This document shows, one piece after another, positions 34,851 to 42,913 of a stretch of DNA of 64,000 bases; positions within the stretch are counted from its first letter, which is position 1, and every line of letters begins with the position of its first letter. This stretch comes from Massilia sp. R2A-15. GTDB lineage: Bacteria; Pseudomonadota; Gammaproteobacteria; Burkholderiales; Burkholderiaceae_D. A program made the position numbers and the translations under genes. Under the pieces are notes generated by a model, which saw only the letters and a list, made by a program, of their open reading frames with translations, had not been told where the DNA came from and searched no databases. The DNA lies in contig NZ_CP131935.1 of the NCBI RefSeq assembly GCF_030704305.1, forward strand, positions 2,046,001 to 2,110,000, read 5' to 3'.

Positions 34851-35345
34851 TCAGCGTGGGCCGATATCGTGCAGGCGCGCCAGGGCTTCCTCGGGCTCCA
34901 GCTGTTCCAGCGGCAGCTCGATCAGTTCGCGCATCGCCTGCTCAAGCCGCGCACACACGCTGGAAAACACCGCGCGCACTTCGGCGTCGCTGCCCTGCAC
35001 CGTACCCGGCGACGGCAAATTCCAGTACAGCTGCGGCGGGCTGCCCGGCCATGCGGGATGGCGCTCGTCGACCACCTTGCCGCACACGCCGATCAAGAGG
35101 CTCAGCGGCGGCGCGTCTTCCTTGCTGAAGCGGCTCCAGGATTTGCTGGCCAGGCCGTCGGTCGGATAGCCGCGCAGGCGCAGCTGTTCGAGCGCCAGCG
35201 GATTGACCCGCCCGGTCGGATGGCTGCCTGCACTGAAGGCGCGGAAGCGCTCACCGCCCAGTCGCCTGAGAATCGCTTCGGCCATGATGCTGCGGGTGGA
35301 ATTACCCGAGGATAGGAATAGTACGTTGATGCACTGCTGGTTCAC
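34851..35345 (-). CDS. Low-molecular-weight phosphatase / ArsC-like protein lacking catalytic residues
   Basis: The 164-aa protein has the fold of LMW tyrosine phosphatases and thioredoxin-coupled arsenate reductases: CINVLFLSSGNSTRSIMAEA, FSAGSHPTGRVNPLAL, SKSWSRF, HPAWPGSPPQLYWNL. The P-loop Cys (Cys-X5-Arg) is Ser12 (codon TCC), and the general-acid Asp of the LPDP motif is Ser112 (LPSPG). Of the ArsC redox cysteines only C88 remains. Both changes should abolish catalysis, so a binding or regulatory role is likely. I read both codons from the DNA and see no frameshift. It sits between uspA and a DoxX gene. Confidence 0.85.
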   Translation of the reverse strand: MNQQCINVLFLSSGNSTRSIMAEAILRRLGGERFRAFSAGSHPTGRVNPLALEQLRLRGYPTDGLASKSWSRFSKEDAPPLSLLIGVCGKVVDERHPAWPGSPPQLYWNLPSPGTVQGSDAEVRAVFSSVCARLEQAMRELIELPLEQLEPEEALARLHDIGPR

Positions 35346-35526
35346 ACAAGAATCCTGACGTTCGATCGGGCCCGCCGGCGCAGCGGCCGGCGGCCAGGCG
35401 ACAATCGCTTGCCGCCAGTTGTATGCGGAATGTTCAGCCTTCGATTGTACCGCTGCCCTTCCGCAACAACAGTAGGATGTATTGATGAGTCCGCGTAGGA
35501 TCGCGCCTACGCCCGCAGCGCGCCAC

Positions 35527-35904
35527 TCAGACCCGCTTGCGGTCGATCGCCGGCGGCTCGGCGCCGTAGCGCACGAACATCAGCAGGCCGCCCGCCATCG
35601 CGATGTTCTTCATGAAGTTAATCATCTGCATCTGGTCGCTGAAGTTCATGTGGAAGATCAGCGCGGAAAGCACCGTAAAGCCGGCCAGCGCGAGCGCGAC
35701 CCAGCGGGTCTGGAAGCCGAACAGCAAGGCCAGGCCGCCGCCCAGTTCGGTCAGGATCACCAGCGGCAGCAAGGCGCCCGGCACGCCCATCTTGGCCATG
35801 TAGGCCTGGGTGCCGGCGTAACCGGTGATCTTGCCGATCCCCGAGATGATGAAGATTTGCGACATCAGGATGCGCGCGATCACGTTCATGAAGCTGTCCA
35901 TCAT
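35527..35904 (-). CDS. DoxX family membrane protein
   Basis: The 125-aa protein has four membrane helices (about 6-24, 45-63, 68-86, 98-115) and the DoxX hallmarks: ARILMSQIFIISGIGKITGY at the start and a central PLVILTELGGGLALLFGFQT. DoxX proteins are implicated in membrane redox and stress tolerance. GGGAG precedes ATGATG at the start. It is 134 bp downstream of the thioredoxin gene on the same strand, with a palindromic repeat between them. Confidence 0.9.
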   Translation of the reverse strand: MMDSFMNVIARILMSQIFIISGIGKITGYAGTQAYMAKMGVPGALLPLVILTELGGGLALLFGFQTRWVALALAGFTVLSALIFHMNFSDQMQMINFMKNIAMAGGLLMFVRYGAEPPAIDRKRV

Positions 35905-36003
35905 GTTCTCCCGTGGTTGAGTGTCAACTCAAGGATACGGGATGTTGGACGGTCATGCAATTAAGATAACGAAGCGTGCACACGCGTTCCTGTGGATCGA
36001 GAT

Positions 36004-36030
36004 GGGGTCAGGTCCGCGGGAACAGACCCC
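36004..36030. repeat. Single copy of the 27-nt palindromic repeat
   Basis: It differs from the consensus by two bases in the loop half. It lies 8 bp beyond the stop of the thioredoxin gene and upstream of doxX on the minus strand. Confidence 0.78.
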
Positions 36031-36038
36031 GGCTCCGG

Positions 36039-36356
36039 TCAGCCGGCGGCTGCCAGCGCCTGCTCCACCTCGGCGCTGTCGGCCGGACGCACTACGCGCC
36101 CGACCTCCTTGCCGTCCTTGAGCACCACCACGGTCGGCCACAGCTTGACCCGGAAAGAGCGGCCCAGCGCTCGCCCCGGCCCGTCCTCGACCTTGATGTG
36201 GGTGACGCCCGGCCGCGCGCCGATCGCCTGCGTGATGGCGCCCGCGGCGCCTTTGCAAAAGCCGCACCAGTCGGTGCCGAATTCGAGCGCGATAACGCCG
36301 GCCATCGCATCGATGTCGGCCCGTTCCGGCTGCTTGGTCTCGTAGGGTGTAGGCAT
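36039..36356 (-). CDS. Thioredoxin-like protein (WCGFC)
   Basis: The 105-aa protein begins MPTPYETKQPERADIDAMAG after GGGGAT. It has a thioredoxin fold with the active site WCGFC (C31, C34), the cis-proline region LWPTVVVLKDG and a terminal helix. The Phe in place of the usual Pro of WCGPC should raise the redox potential or alter partners. No signal peptide, so it acts in the cytoplasm. A hypothetical gene lies 54 bp upstream. Confidence 0.9.
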   Translation of the reverse strand: MPTPYETKQPERADIDAMAGVIALEFGTDWCGFCKGAAGAITQAIGARPGVTHIKVEDGPGRALGRSFRVKLWPTVVVLKDGKEVGRVVRPADSAEVEQALAAAG

Positions 36357-36410
36357 GGATATCCCCGCTGTTGGCAAAACCGCCAGCCTACCGCAAATTG
36401 ACGCCGCGCG

Positions 36411-36656
36411 TCATCCGTGTGGCGCCGCGCCGGACTTGGCCGCGCGCCGCGCCTGCTGGCGCGACAGCACGCGCGCGGCCAGCTCGTCGGGGATGCCGCG
36501 GCTGGCGTAAAATTCCCGCGCCACCGCGTCGCCGTGGGTTTTCTGGTAGGTCAGACCGACGTCGATCAACACCGACAGGATGTGGTTGGACGCCTGGCGG
36601 CGCTCCGCCGCTGGCCCCGGCGCTTCCATGAGACTGAGTCTGCAATCGTATGTCAT
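36411..36656 (-). CDS. Small hypothetical protein, 81 aa
   Basis: The product starts MTYDCRLSLMEAPGPAAERR, though a start at an inner ATG (36629) is possible and an upstream frame to 36749 is open. The middle (ASNHILSVLIDVGLTYQKTHGDAVAREFYASRG) reads like a single helix-turn-helix bundle, and the end is basic and Ala-rich (SRQQARRAAKSGAAPHG). No family recognised. It is alone between the thioredoxin gene and yfiR. Confidence 0.55.
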   Translation of the reverse strand: MTYDCRLSLMEAPGPAAERRQASNHILSVLIDVGLTYQKTHGDAVAREFYASRGIPDELAARVLSRQQARRAAKSGAAPHG

Positions 36657-36801
36657 GTGGGAGCCCGATCTGCACGCGCGGACGGAAGAGCATCCGCCAT
36701 GGTGCGCAAGTTTATGCAAGCTGCATATCCACTTCGATGGTGCTCCCAAACCTACCAGCTGTCAATTTTTCGTCACGCGGGGCGACGATTTCCTGACCGC
36801 T

Positions 36802-37419
36802 TCAGTGGCCCGCGCGCTGCACCTTGTAGGCAACCGCGAGCAGGCGCGAACTGAGCTTCAGGTTGCTTTTCTCGGCCGCCTCCAGCGACACCTCGAAGCG
36901 CACCCGCTCGTCGATCACGCGGAAGTTGATCACGCTGTCCAGGCGCAGGTTGCGCCCGGTCTCGGTGACCGTCAGGACCGGCTGCTGGCGCACCGACGCC
37001 AGCGCCCGTTCAATGCCGGCCGCGTCGTCGTCGCCGATGAACAGCAGGTGCAGCTTGCCCGGCGCCTCGCCCTGGCGCAGCTTGCGCACCGCGACCTGGC
37101 GCCCGTTCATGCCGCGCCCCGCGGTGATCCTGGACAGTTCCTCGGCGACCGCGTCGTCGCCCAGCACGCCGATCACCAGCGGCTCGCCGGCCGTCGGCGC
37201 GGCATTCTCGGGAAAATCGACGTAGCCGAGAAACTTGACCAGAAACGCGGCCTTGACGTTGCGTTCGAGGTTGGCGACGTCGGCGCCGGACTGGGCGCCC
37301 ACGGCGTTGAAGCAGAACAGGGCCAGCAGCACGGCGCCGGCTACGAAGGCCGGCAGCCAGTGACGTGGATGCGGCCAGCGGGGCGCGAACGGCTGTGGGC
37401 GGGAAAACGAAATGGCCAT
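36802..37419 (-). CDS. YfiR-like periplasmic protein (DUF4154)
   Basis: The 205-aa protein has an N-terminal hydrophobic signal (about 23-42, WLPAFVAGAVLLALFCF, cleavage near AVGA) and a mature domain with YfiR features: NVKAAFLVKFLGYVDFP, GVLGDDAVAEEL, GRQVAVRKL, LLFIGDDDAAG and VINFRVIDERVRFEVSLEAA. YfiR proteins are periplasmic inhibitors that control diguanylate cyclases, and in this lineage they usually accompany a TonB receptor. The start is 2 bp after the receptor stop, so the two form an operon. Confidence 0.85.
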   Translation of the reverse strand: MAISFSRPQPFAPRWPHPRHWLPAFVAGAVLLALFCFNAVGAQSGADVANLERNVKAAFLVKFLGYVDFPENAAPTAGEPLVIGVLGDDAVAEELSRITAGRGMNGRQVAVRKLRQGEAPGKLHLLFIGDDDAAGIERALASVRQQPVLTVTETGRNLRLDSVINFRVIDERVRFEVSLEAAEKSNLKLSSRLLAVAYKVQRAGH

Positions 37420-37421
37420 GA

Positions 37422-39335
37422 TCAGAACCGCTGGGTGAGTTTCAGCAGCACGCTGCGCTCGAACACGCTGCGCGCCGGGGCGGCGCCGAATTCCACGTGC
37501 GAACGGTGCAGCAGGTTCTGGCCGATCAGCGACAGTTCGGTGTCGGGGCGCAGCGCCCACGACCAGCGCGCGTCCATTTCATAATAGGCGGGCACCGCCG
37601 GCTTGGGCAAGCTGCCCGCGTAACGCAAGCTGACGTCGAGCTGGCTGGTGTCGCTCAGGTCCTTCGACGCGCGCAGCAGCCAGTGGCGGCCCGGATCGTT
37701 GGTGGTCAGGCCGGTGGTGCCGGACGAATCCCGGCTGCCTTCCGACAGCCCGGTGCGGATCGATTGCTGCACCAGGCCGGCCGACAGGTGCAGCGTAGCC
37801 GACGGATGCCAGCGCCCCCACAGTTCAATGCCGCGCACCCGGCCTTCGCCGAAATTGCGGAACGCGACGCCGCCGCCGGCCAGCGGCTCGAGCGTGCGCA
37901 GCCGATCGTAATCGGCGTAGAAGGCGGTGGCCGAATACGAGAACTGCGCCGACGGCTGCGCGCGGTAACCCAGTTCGAGCACGTTGGCGGTCTCGGAGAT
38001 GAAGTCCGGGCCGCCGGCGATGGTGTAGCGCGGCACGCCGTTGACAATGGGCGCCACCGCCGGCGAATAGAAATCGTGGTCGATGCGCGACGGCGCGCGC
38101 ACCGTGCGCGACAGGCTGGTCCACAGCAGCGCCGCCTCGGCCGGCGACCATCCGAGGCGCAGGTTGGGCAGCAGCTCGGCGCCTGTGTAGTTATTGTGTT
38201 CGACCTTCAGGCCGGCCGTGAAACGCAGCGCATCGGTCAGCGCAATCTCGTCCTGCGCGAACAGGTTCCCGGTATGCAGCTGCAAGTGATCCGGCAGGAA
38301 GGCGAACCCGGCGCCGTTCTCGATCCGGTCCTGCGCCCCGCGGTAGCCGGCGCCGGCCGACATGCGGTGGCGCCCGGCCTGCAAGTTGTACTGCGCCTGG
38401 ACGTCGATGGTGTCGAGGTATTCGACGAAGGCGGTCGGCTGGTTGCGCTCGGTGTGGTCGAACAGCACCTGCAGGCGATAGTCGCTGGCCTCGCCGCCAT
38501 GGCCGGTCAGGCTGGCGTTCAGGTTGGCGCCGGCGATGCCGATGTCGCGCGTGCCCGCCTGGTGCAGCGATCCCTGGTAGGCGTCGCCGGACAAGGTGGC
38601 GCCGCCGCCCTCGAGGTCCCAGTCGGCACGAAAGCCCGCCTGGCGGCGTTGGTAGCCGGTGTGCGTGCTGGCGCCGGCGGCGTTCTCGGTGTCGTCGTTC
38701 TGGCGGTACTTCGCGTACAGCCGATAGTTCGCGTGTGCGCCCAGCGCGGCGCCGTAGCGCATGGTGCCGGCGCGCTCGTCGGCGCCGGCGATCAGCGCGG
38801 CGCGTCCGCCCGGCACATCCTTGGCCGACTTGGTGATCACGTTGATCACGCCATTGACCGCGTTGGCGCCCCAGATCGTCGAGCCGGGGCCGCTGATCAC
38901 TTCGATGCGCTCGATGTCGTCGAGCACCAGGTCCTGCGCGTCCCAGAACACGCCGGAGAACAGCGGGCTGTAGACGCTGCGGCCGTCGATCAGGACCAGC
39001 AGCTTGTTCTCGAAGGGGCTGTTGAAGCCGCGCGCGGTGATCGCGTAGTTGCGCGCGTCCACCCGCGCCACCTGCAGGTTCGGCGCCAGGCGCAAGGCCT
39101 CGGGAATCGACTGCGCGCCGCTGCGGCGAATGTCGCTGGCGCTGATGATGTAGATCGAGGCGGCGGCATGCGCCAGCTTCTCTTCCTGGCGCGACACCGA
39201 GGTGACGACGACGTTGCTCAGTTGTTCGAGCGACAGGTCGGTCAGTTCGCTGGCGGCGGGTGCGGCCAGCGCGGAGGAAGCGGCCAGCGCGGCGCAGGCG
39301 GCGGCGATCAGGACGCTCTTGTTATGTGGACGCAT
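37422..39335 (-). CDS. TonB-dependent outer-membrane receptor
   Basis: The 637-aa protein has a signal peptide (MRPHNKSVLIAAACAALAAS, cleavage near LAA-PA), an N-terminal segment LTDLSLEQLSNVVVTSVSRQ typical of the YfiR-linked receptors, a plug domain (SGAQSIPEALRLAPNLQVAR, GPGSTIWGANAVNGVINVIT) and a 22-strand beta barrel ending in ERSVLLKLTQRF, a C-terminal Phe as needed for assembly. It takes up a siderophore or other ligand with TonB energy. It shares a promoter region with marR, divergently, and is followed at 2 bp by yfiR. Confidence 0.93.
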   Translation of the reverse strand: MRPHNKSVLIAAACAALAASSALAAPAASELTDLSLEQLSNVVVTSVSRQEEKLAHAAASIYIISASDIRRSGAQSIPEALRLAPNLQVARVDARNYAITARGFNSPFENKLLVLIDGRSVYSPLFSGVFWDAQDLVLDDIERIEVISGPGSTIWGANAVNGVINVITKSAKDVPGGRAALIAGADERAGTMRYGAALGAHANYRLYAKYRQNDDTENAAGASTHTGYQRRQAGFRADWDLEGGGATLSGDAYQGSLHQAGTRDIGIAGANLNASLTGHGGEASDYRLQVLFDHTERNQPTAFVEYLDTIDVQAQYNLQAGRHRMSAGAGYRGAQDRIENGAGFAFLPDHLQLHTGNLFAQDEIALTDALRFTAGLKVEHNNYTGAELLPNLRLGWSPAEAALLWTSLSRTVRAPSRIDHDFYSPAVAPIVNGVPRYTIAGGPDFISETANVLELGYRAQPSAQFSYSATAFYADYDRLRTLEPLAGGGVAFRNFGEGRVRGIELWGRWHPSATLHLSAGLVQQSIRTGLSEGSRDSSGTTGLTTNDPGRHWLLRASKDLSDTSQLDVSLRYAGSLPKPAVPAYYEMDARWSWALRPDTELSLIGQNLLHRSHVEFGAAPARSVFERSVLLKLTQRF

Positions 39336-39379
39336 TGGCGGAATTCTGTTGTTCGTGGTTGGGGAAAGGGCACGGGAGT

Positions 39380-39404
39380 TTCCACGTGGAATGGGCGAAT
39401 TATA
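39380..39404 (-). promoter_or_regulatory. Promoter (-10) and palindromic operator of the TonB receptor gene
   Basis: On the minus strand TATAAT (39399-39404 on the plus strand as ATTATA) is a perfect -10. The predicted start near 39392 is followed directly by the perfect 12-bp palindrome TTCCACGTGGAA (39380-39391). The palindrome therefore covers about +1 to +12, a repressing position. No good -35 is seen. Confidence 0.55.
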
Positions 39405-39436
39405 GGGTATTTACCCGCGCACCCGAGGCTATTGTG

Positions 39437-39478
39437 TTGCACGAGCGCACTGAAACCGCTAAAATAGATAGATCTCTA
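39437..39478 (+). promoter_or_regulatory. Promoter and likely autoregulatory operator of marR
   Basis: TTGCAC (39437-39442), a 17-bp spacer and TAAAAT (39460-39465) form a good sigma-70 promoter with a start near 39472. An imperfect palindrome TAGATAGATCTCTA (39465-39478, AGATCT core) covers the end of the -10 and the start site, which is where a MarR repressor would block its own operon. Confidence 0.6.
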
Positions 39479-39493
39479 CTCATTTCATGGCAA

Positions 39494-39946
39494 ATGATGA
39501 CCCCTCTACCTGATACCGAGCTGTCCGCCCGCTTCTCTTCCGCGTTGCACAGCACCGCACGCAGCTGGCGTCAGGCGATCGATGCGCGTCTGAAGGACCT
39601 GGGCCTGTCGCAGGCCGGCTGGATGACCATCGCCATGATCGCCAAGTCCGACGCCGACCTGTCGCAAAAGCAGCTGGCCGACCTGCTGGGGGTGGAAGGC
39701 CCGACCATCGTGGCGATGGTGGACCGGCTCGTCACCGCGGGCCTGGTGCTGCGCGCGCCGTCGGAGCTGGACCGGCGCGTCAAGCTGATTCGCCTGACCG
39801 ACGCCGGCCGCGGCATGTACGCCAAGGTCAAGCAGCGCGCCGACGAATTTCGCGCCAGCCTGATGGCCGGCGTCGATCCGGCCGCGCTGGCCGCCGCCAC
39901 CGCGCTGCTCGAGACGCTGCAGGCGCGCATCGAAGGGCCGCTGTGA
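39494..39946 (+). CDS. MarR-family transcriptional repressor
   Basis: The 150-aa protein begins MMTPLPDTELSARFSSALHS. It has a MarR winged helix: AGWMTIAMIAKSDADLSQKQ, the recognition helix LLGVEGPTIVAMVDRLVTAG and the wing ELDRRVKLIRLTDAGRGMY with the conserved D/R pair. The C-terminal helix completes the dimer interface. It heads an efflux operon and probably represses it until a phenolic or other ligand binds. Its stop overlaps the GTG start of the MFS gene. An extension upstream to 39260 is open but lacks a ribosome site. Confidence 0.92.
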   Translation: MMTPLPDTELSARFSSALHSTARSWRQAIDARLKDLGLSQAGWMTIAMIAKSDADLSQKQLADLLGVEGPTIVAMVDRLVTAGLVLRAPSELDRRVKLIRLTDAGRGMYAKVKQRADEFRASLMAGVDPAALAAATALLETLQARIEGPL

Positions 39947-41475
39947 CCGAGACCGGCATCAACCGGCGCATGATCACCGTCTCGATCATGCTCGCCACGA
40001 TCATCCAGGCGCTCGACGGAACCATCGCCAACGTCGCGCTGCCGCACATGCAGGGCAGCCTGTCGGCGTCGCAGGACCAGATCACCTGGGTCCTGACCTC
40101 GTTCATCGTCGCCGCGGCGATCGCCACCCCGCTCAACGGCTGGCTGTGCGACCGCTTCGGCCTGAAGAAAATCTTCCTCGTCTCGGTGGCCGGGTTCACG
40201 GTCGCTTCCGTACTGTGCGGTCTGTCCGGCTCGCTGACGCAGATCGTCCTGGCGCGCGTGCTGCAAGGCCTGTTCGGCGCCGCGCTGGTGCCGCTGTCGC
40301 AAGCGGTCCTGCTCGACATCAATCCGCGCGAGAAGCACGGCTCGGCGATGGCCGTGTGGGGCATGGGCGTGATGATCGGACCGATCCTCGGCCCCACCCT
40401 GGGCGGCTGGCTCACCGACAGCTACGACTGGCGCTGGGTGTTCTTCATCAACGTGCCGGTCGGCGCCCTCGCCTTCTACGGCATCTGGAAGTACATCAAG
40501 CCCACCGCCGCGCCGCGCCGCATGCGCTTCGACACCTTCGGCTTCGTCACCCTCAGCCTGGCCATCGGCGCGCTGCAGATGCTGCTCGACCGCGGCGAGC
40601 AGAACGACTGGTTCGGCTCGACCGAAACCTGGGTCGAAGCGATCCTGCTGGCGATGAGCGCGGCCTACTTCGTCGCCCACACCGCGACGCGCCCCGCCGG
40701 CCAGTCCTTCCTCGACTACCGGCTGCTGAAGAACCCGAACTACGTCACCGGCCTGCTGTTCATCTTCATCGTCGGCATGGTGCTGTTCGCCACGCGCGCG
40801 CTGATGCCGTCGATGCTGCAGTCGCTGATGAACTACCCGGCCGCGCTGGCCGGCCTGGTGACCGCGCCGAGCGGGCTAGGCACCATGCTGGCGATGCTGG
40901 TGGTCGGACGCCTGACCGGCAAGGTCGATTTCCGCGTCCTGCTCGCGCTGGGCTTCGGCATCACCGCGTTCTCGCTGTGGCAGATGACGCACTACACGCT
41001 GGTGCTCTCGCGCAGCGACATCGTCTGGCCAGGCATCATCCAGGGCATCGGCCTCGGGCTGGTGTTCGTGCCGCTGTCGGCCGCCACCTTCGCCACCCTG
41101 ACGCCGGCGATGCGCGCCGAAGGCACGGCGGTCTACAGCCTGGTGCGCAACATCGGCTCGTCGATCGGCATCGCCCTGGTGCAGACGCTATTGGTGCGTA
41201 ACACCCAGACCGTCCACGCCTCGCTGGGCGCCCACGTCAACTACGCCAACCCGGCGCTGCAGGACGCCGGCGTCTCGACCATCTACAACCTGTCCAGCGG
41301 CGCTGGCATGACGGCGCTGAACGGCGAGATCACGCGTCAGGCCTCGATGATCGCCTACGTGGACGACTACTGGCTGATGATGATCCTGACCCTCGCGGTG
41401 ATCCCGCTGCTGCTGCTGGTGCGCAAGCCGAAAGCGGCCGCGCCGGCGCCGGTCGACCATGCCGCCCTCGATTAA
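39943..41475 (+). CDS. emrB: MFS drug exporter, DHA2/EmrB type
   Basis: The 510-aa protein starts at GTG 39943 (overlap of 4 nt with marR) and has 14 membrane helices of the DHA2 family. Landmarks are QALDGTIANVALPHMQG in helix 1 (the D-x-T-I-V-N-V-A-L-P type motif), WVLTSFIVAAAIATPLNGWL, the motif C-like GMGVMIGPILGPTLGGWL, and a late SLVRNIGSSIGIALVQTLL. It exports hydrophobic toxins or drugs in exchange for protons, with the EmrA-like adaptor and outer-membrane channel encoded downstream. Confidence 0.92.
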   Translation: MTETGINRRMITVSIMLATIIQALDGTIANVALPHMQGSLSASQDQITWVLTSFIVAAAIATPLNGWLCDRFGLKKIFLVSVAGFTVASVLCGLSGSLTQIVLARVLQGLFGAALVPLSQAVLLDINPREKHGSAMAVWGMGVMIGPILGPTLGGWLTDSYDWRWVFFINVPVGALAFYGIWKYIKPTAAPRRMRFDTFGFVTLSLAIGALQMLLDRGEQNDWFGSTETWVEAILLAMSAAYFVAHTATRPAGQSFLDYRLLKNPNYVTGLLFIFIVGMVLFATRALMPSMLQSLMNYPAALAGLVTAPSGLGTMLAMLVVGRLTGKVDFRVLLALGFGITAFSLWQMTHYTLVLSRSDIVWPGIIQGIGLGLVFVPLSAATFATLTPAMRAEGTAVYSLVRNIGSSIGIALVQTLLVRNTQTVHASLGAHVNYANPALQDAGVSTIYNLSSGAGMTALNGEITRQASMIAYVDDYWLMMILTLAVIPLLLLVRKPKAAAPAPVDHAALD

Positions 41476-41477
41476 CC

Positions 41478-42905
41478 ATGAAAAAGCAATTCAACGTGCG
41501 AGTATTCACACTGTTACCGCTGCTGGCCGCGCTGGCCGGCTGCGCCCACGTCCCCTACGACAGCGCGCGCCCGGCCGAGCCCGATTTCACGCGCGCCCAG
41601 CACGCCGCGTCGATCCGGCTGGCGCGCGACGGCTGGCCCGAAGCGCGCTGGTGGACCCGCTACCACGATGCCCAGCTCGACGTGCTGATCGACCAGGCGC
41701 TGCATGACAGCCCGACGCTGGCGGTGGCCGCGAGCCGTGTCGCGCAGGCGCGCGCCGCGCTGGGCGTGGCCGGCACCGAGGGCGGCGCCTCCGTCGGCCT
41801 CGAAGTGGGCGCCAACCGCCAGCGCTACTCCGGCAACGGCCTGTTCCCCGAGCCGATCGGCGGCAATTTCTTCAACGACGCCTCCGTGCAGGTGAAGGCG
41901 GGCTACGACTTCGACTGGTGGGGCAAGCACCGCGCGATGGTTTCCGCCGCGCTGGGCGACGTCAATGCGCGCCGGGCCGAAGCGCGCCAGGCGGAGCAGA
42001 CCCTGGCCGCGGCGGTCGCGCAGACCTACTTCCGGCTGCAGGTGCTGTGGGCGCGCATCGACAACACGCAGGCGCTCGCGGCGCTGCAGCGCGCCGTCGT
42101 CGCGGATCGCAAGGCGCGCATCGCGCGCGGCCTGGCCAACATCGACGAACAGAACACCGCCGAGCGCGACTTGGGCGCCCTGAATGAACAGGTAGCGGCG
42201 CTGGCGGCGCAGGCCGGACGCGAGAAGGAAGCGCTGCGCGCGCTGATCGACGCCGGCCCCGAGGACCTGGCCACGCTGGAACGCCGCCCGGTCGCCCCGG
42301 GCGTGGCCAGCCTGCCTTCGCGGCTTGGTATCGAACTGCTGGCGCGCCGGCCCGACCTGCAGGCGGCGCGATGGCGCGTCGAGGCGACTCTTGGCCGCGT
42401 GGCCGCGCGCCAGGCCGCCTTCTACCCGGACATCAACCTGGCCGGGGCGTTCGGCCTCGATGCGGTCTCGATCGGCAGGCTGCTGCGCCCTGACAGCCGC
42501 ACCATGATGATCGGCTCGGTGATCCAGCTGCCGCTGTTCGACAGCAAGCGCCTGGACGCCGACCTGGGCGTCGCACGCGCCGACCGCAACGCCGCCATCG
42601 CCGACTACAATCAATCGGTGCAGCGCGCCGTAGCCGAAGTGGCCGAGGAAGGCGCCACGCTGCAGGGCCTGGAGAAACAGGCCGCGGCGCATGCGGCCAC
42701 CCACGCCTCGGCCGCCGCGCTGGCCGCCAGCGCAACCAAACGCATGAACCAGGGCTTGGCCGACCGCGCCGCGCTGCTGCTAGCGCAGCAAGGCGTGCTG
42801 CGCCAGGAAGACCTGCGCCTGCAGCTGCAGGACGCCGCATTACAGACCGAAGTCGCGCTGATCAAGGCGCTCGGCGGCGGTTACCGGATTGAACACACCC
42901 AATAA
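41478..42905 (+). CDS. Outer-membrane efflux channel, NodT/OprM type lipoprotein
   Basis: The 475-aa protein has a lipobox LAGC (Cys at about 22) after a hydrophobic leader and the two-repeat helical layout of TolC-like factors: ARWWTRYHDAQLDVLIDQAL, ALLLAQQGVLRQEDLRLQLQ and FDWWGKHRAMVSAALGDVNA. It forms the outer-membrane exit duct for EmrAB. It starts 2 nt after the emrB stop and is followed by emrA. Confidence 0.92.
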   Translation: MKKQFNVRVFTLLPLLAALAGCAHVPYDSARPAEPDFTRAQHAASIRLARDGWPEARWWTRYHDAQLDVLIDQALHDSPTLAVAASRVAQARAALGVAGTEGGASVGLEVGANRQRYSGNGLFPEPIGGNFFNDASVQVKAGYDFDWWGKHRAMVSAALGDVNARRAEARQAEQTLAAAVAQTYFRLQVLWARIDNTQALAALQRAVVADRKARIARGLANIDEQNTAERDLGALNEQVAALAAQAGREKEALRALIDAGPEDLATLERRPVAPGVASLPSRLGIELLARRPDLQAARWRVEATLGRVAARQAAFYPDINLAGAFGLDAVSIGRLLRPDSRTMMIGSVIQLPLFDSKRLDADLGVARADRNAAIADYNQSVQRAVAEVAEEGATLQGLEKQAAAHAATHASAAALAASATKRMNQGLADRAALLLAQQGVLRQEDLRLQLQDAALQTEVALIKALGGGYRIEHTQ

Positions 42906-42913
42906 GCGACACC

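Noticed and set aside
36657-36801. Extra gene or upstream extension of the 81-aa protein
   Set aside because: The frame is open but has no ribosome site; the residues are Cys/His/Ser-rich and look non-coding.
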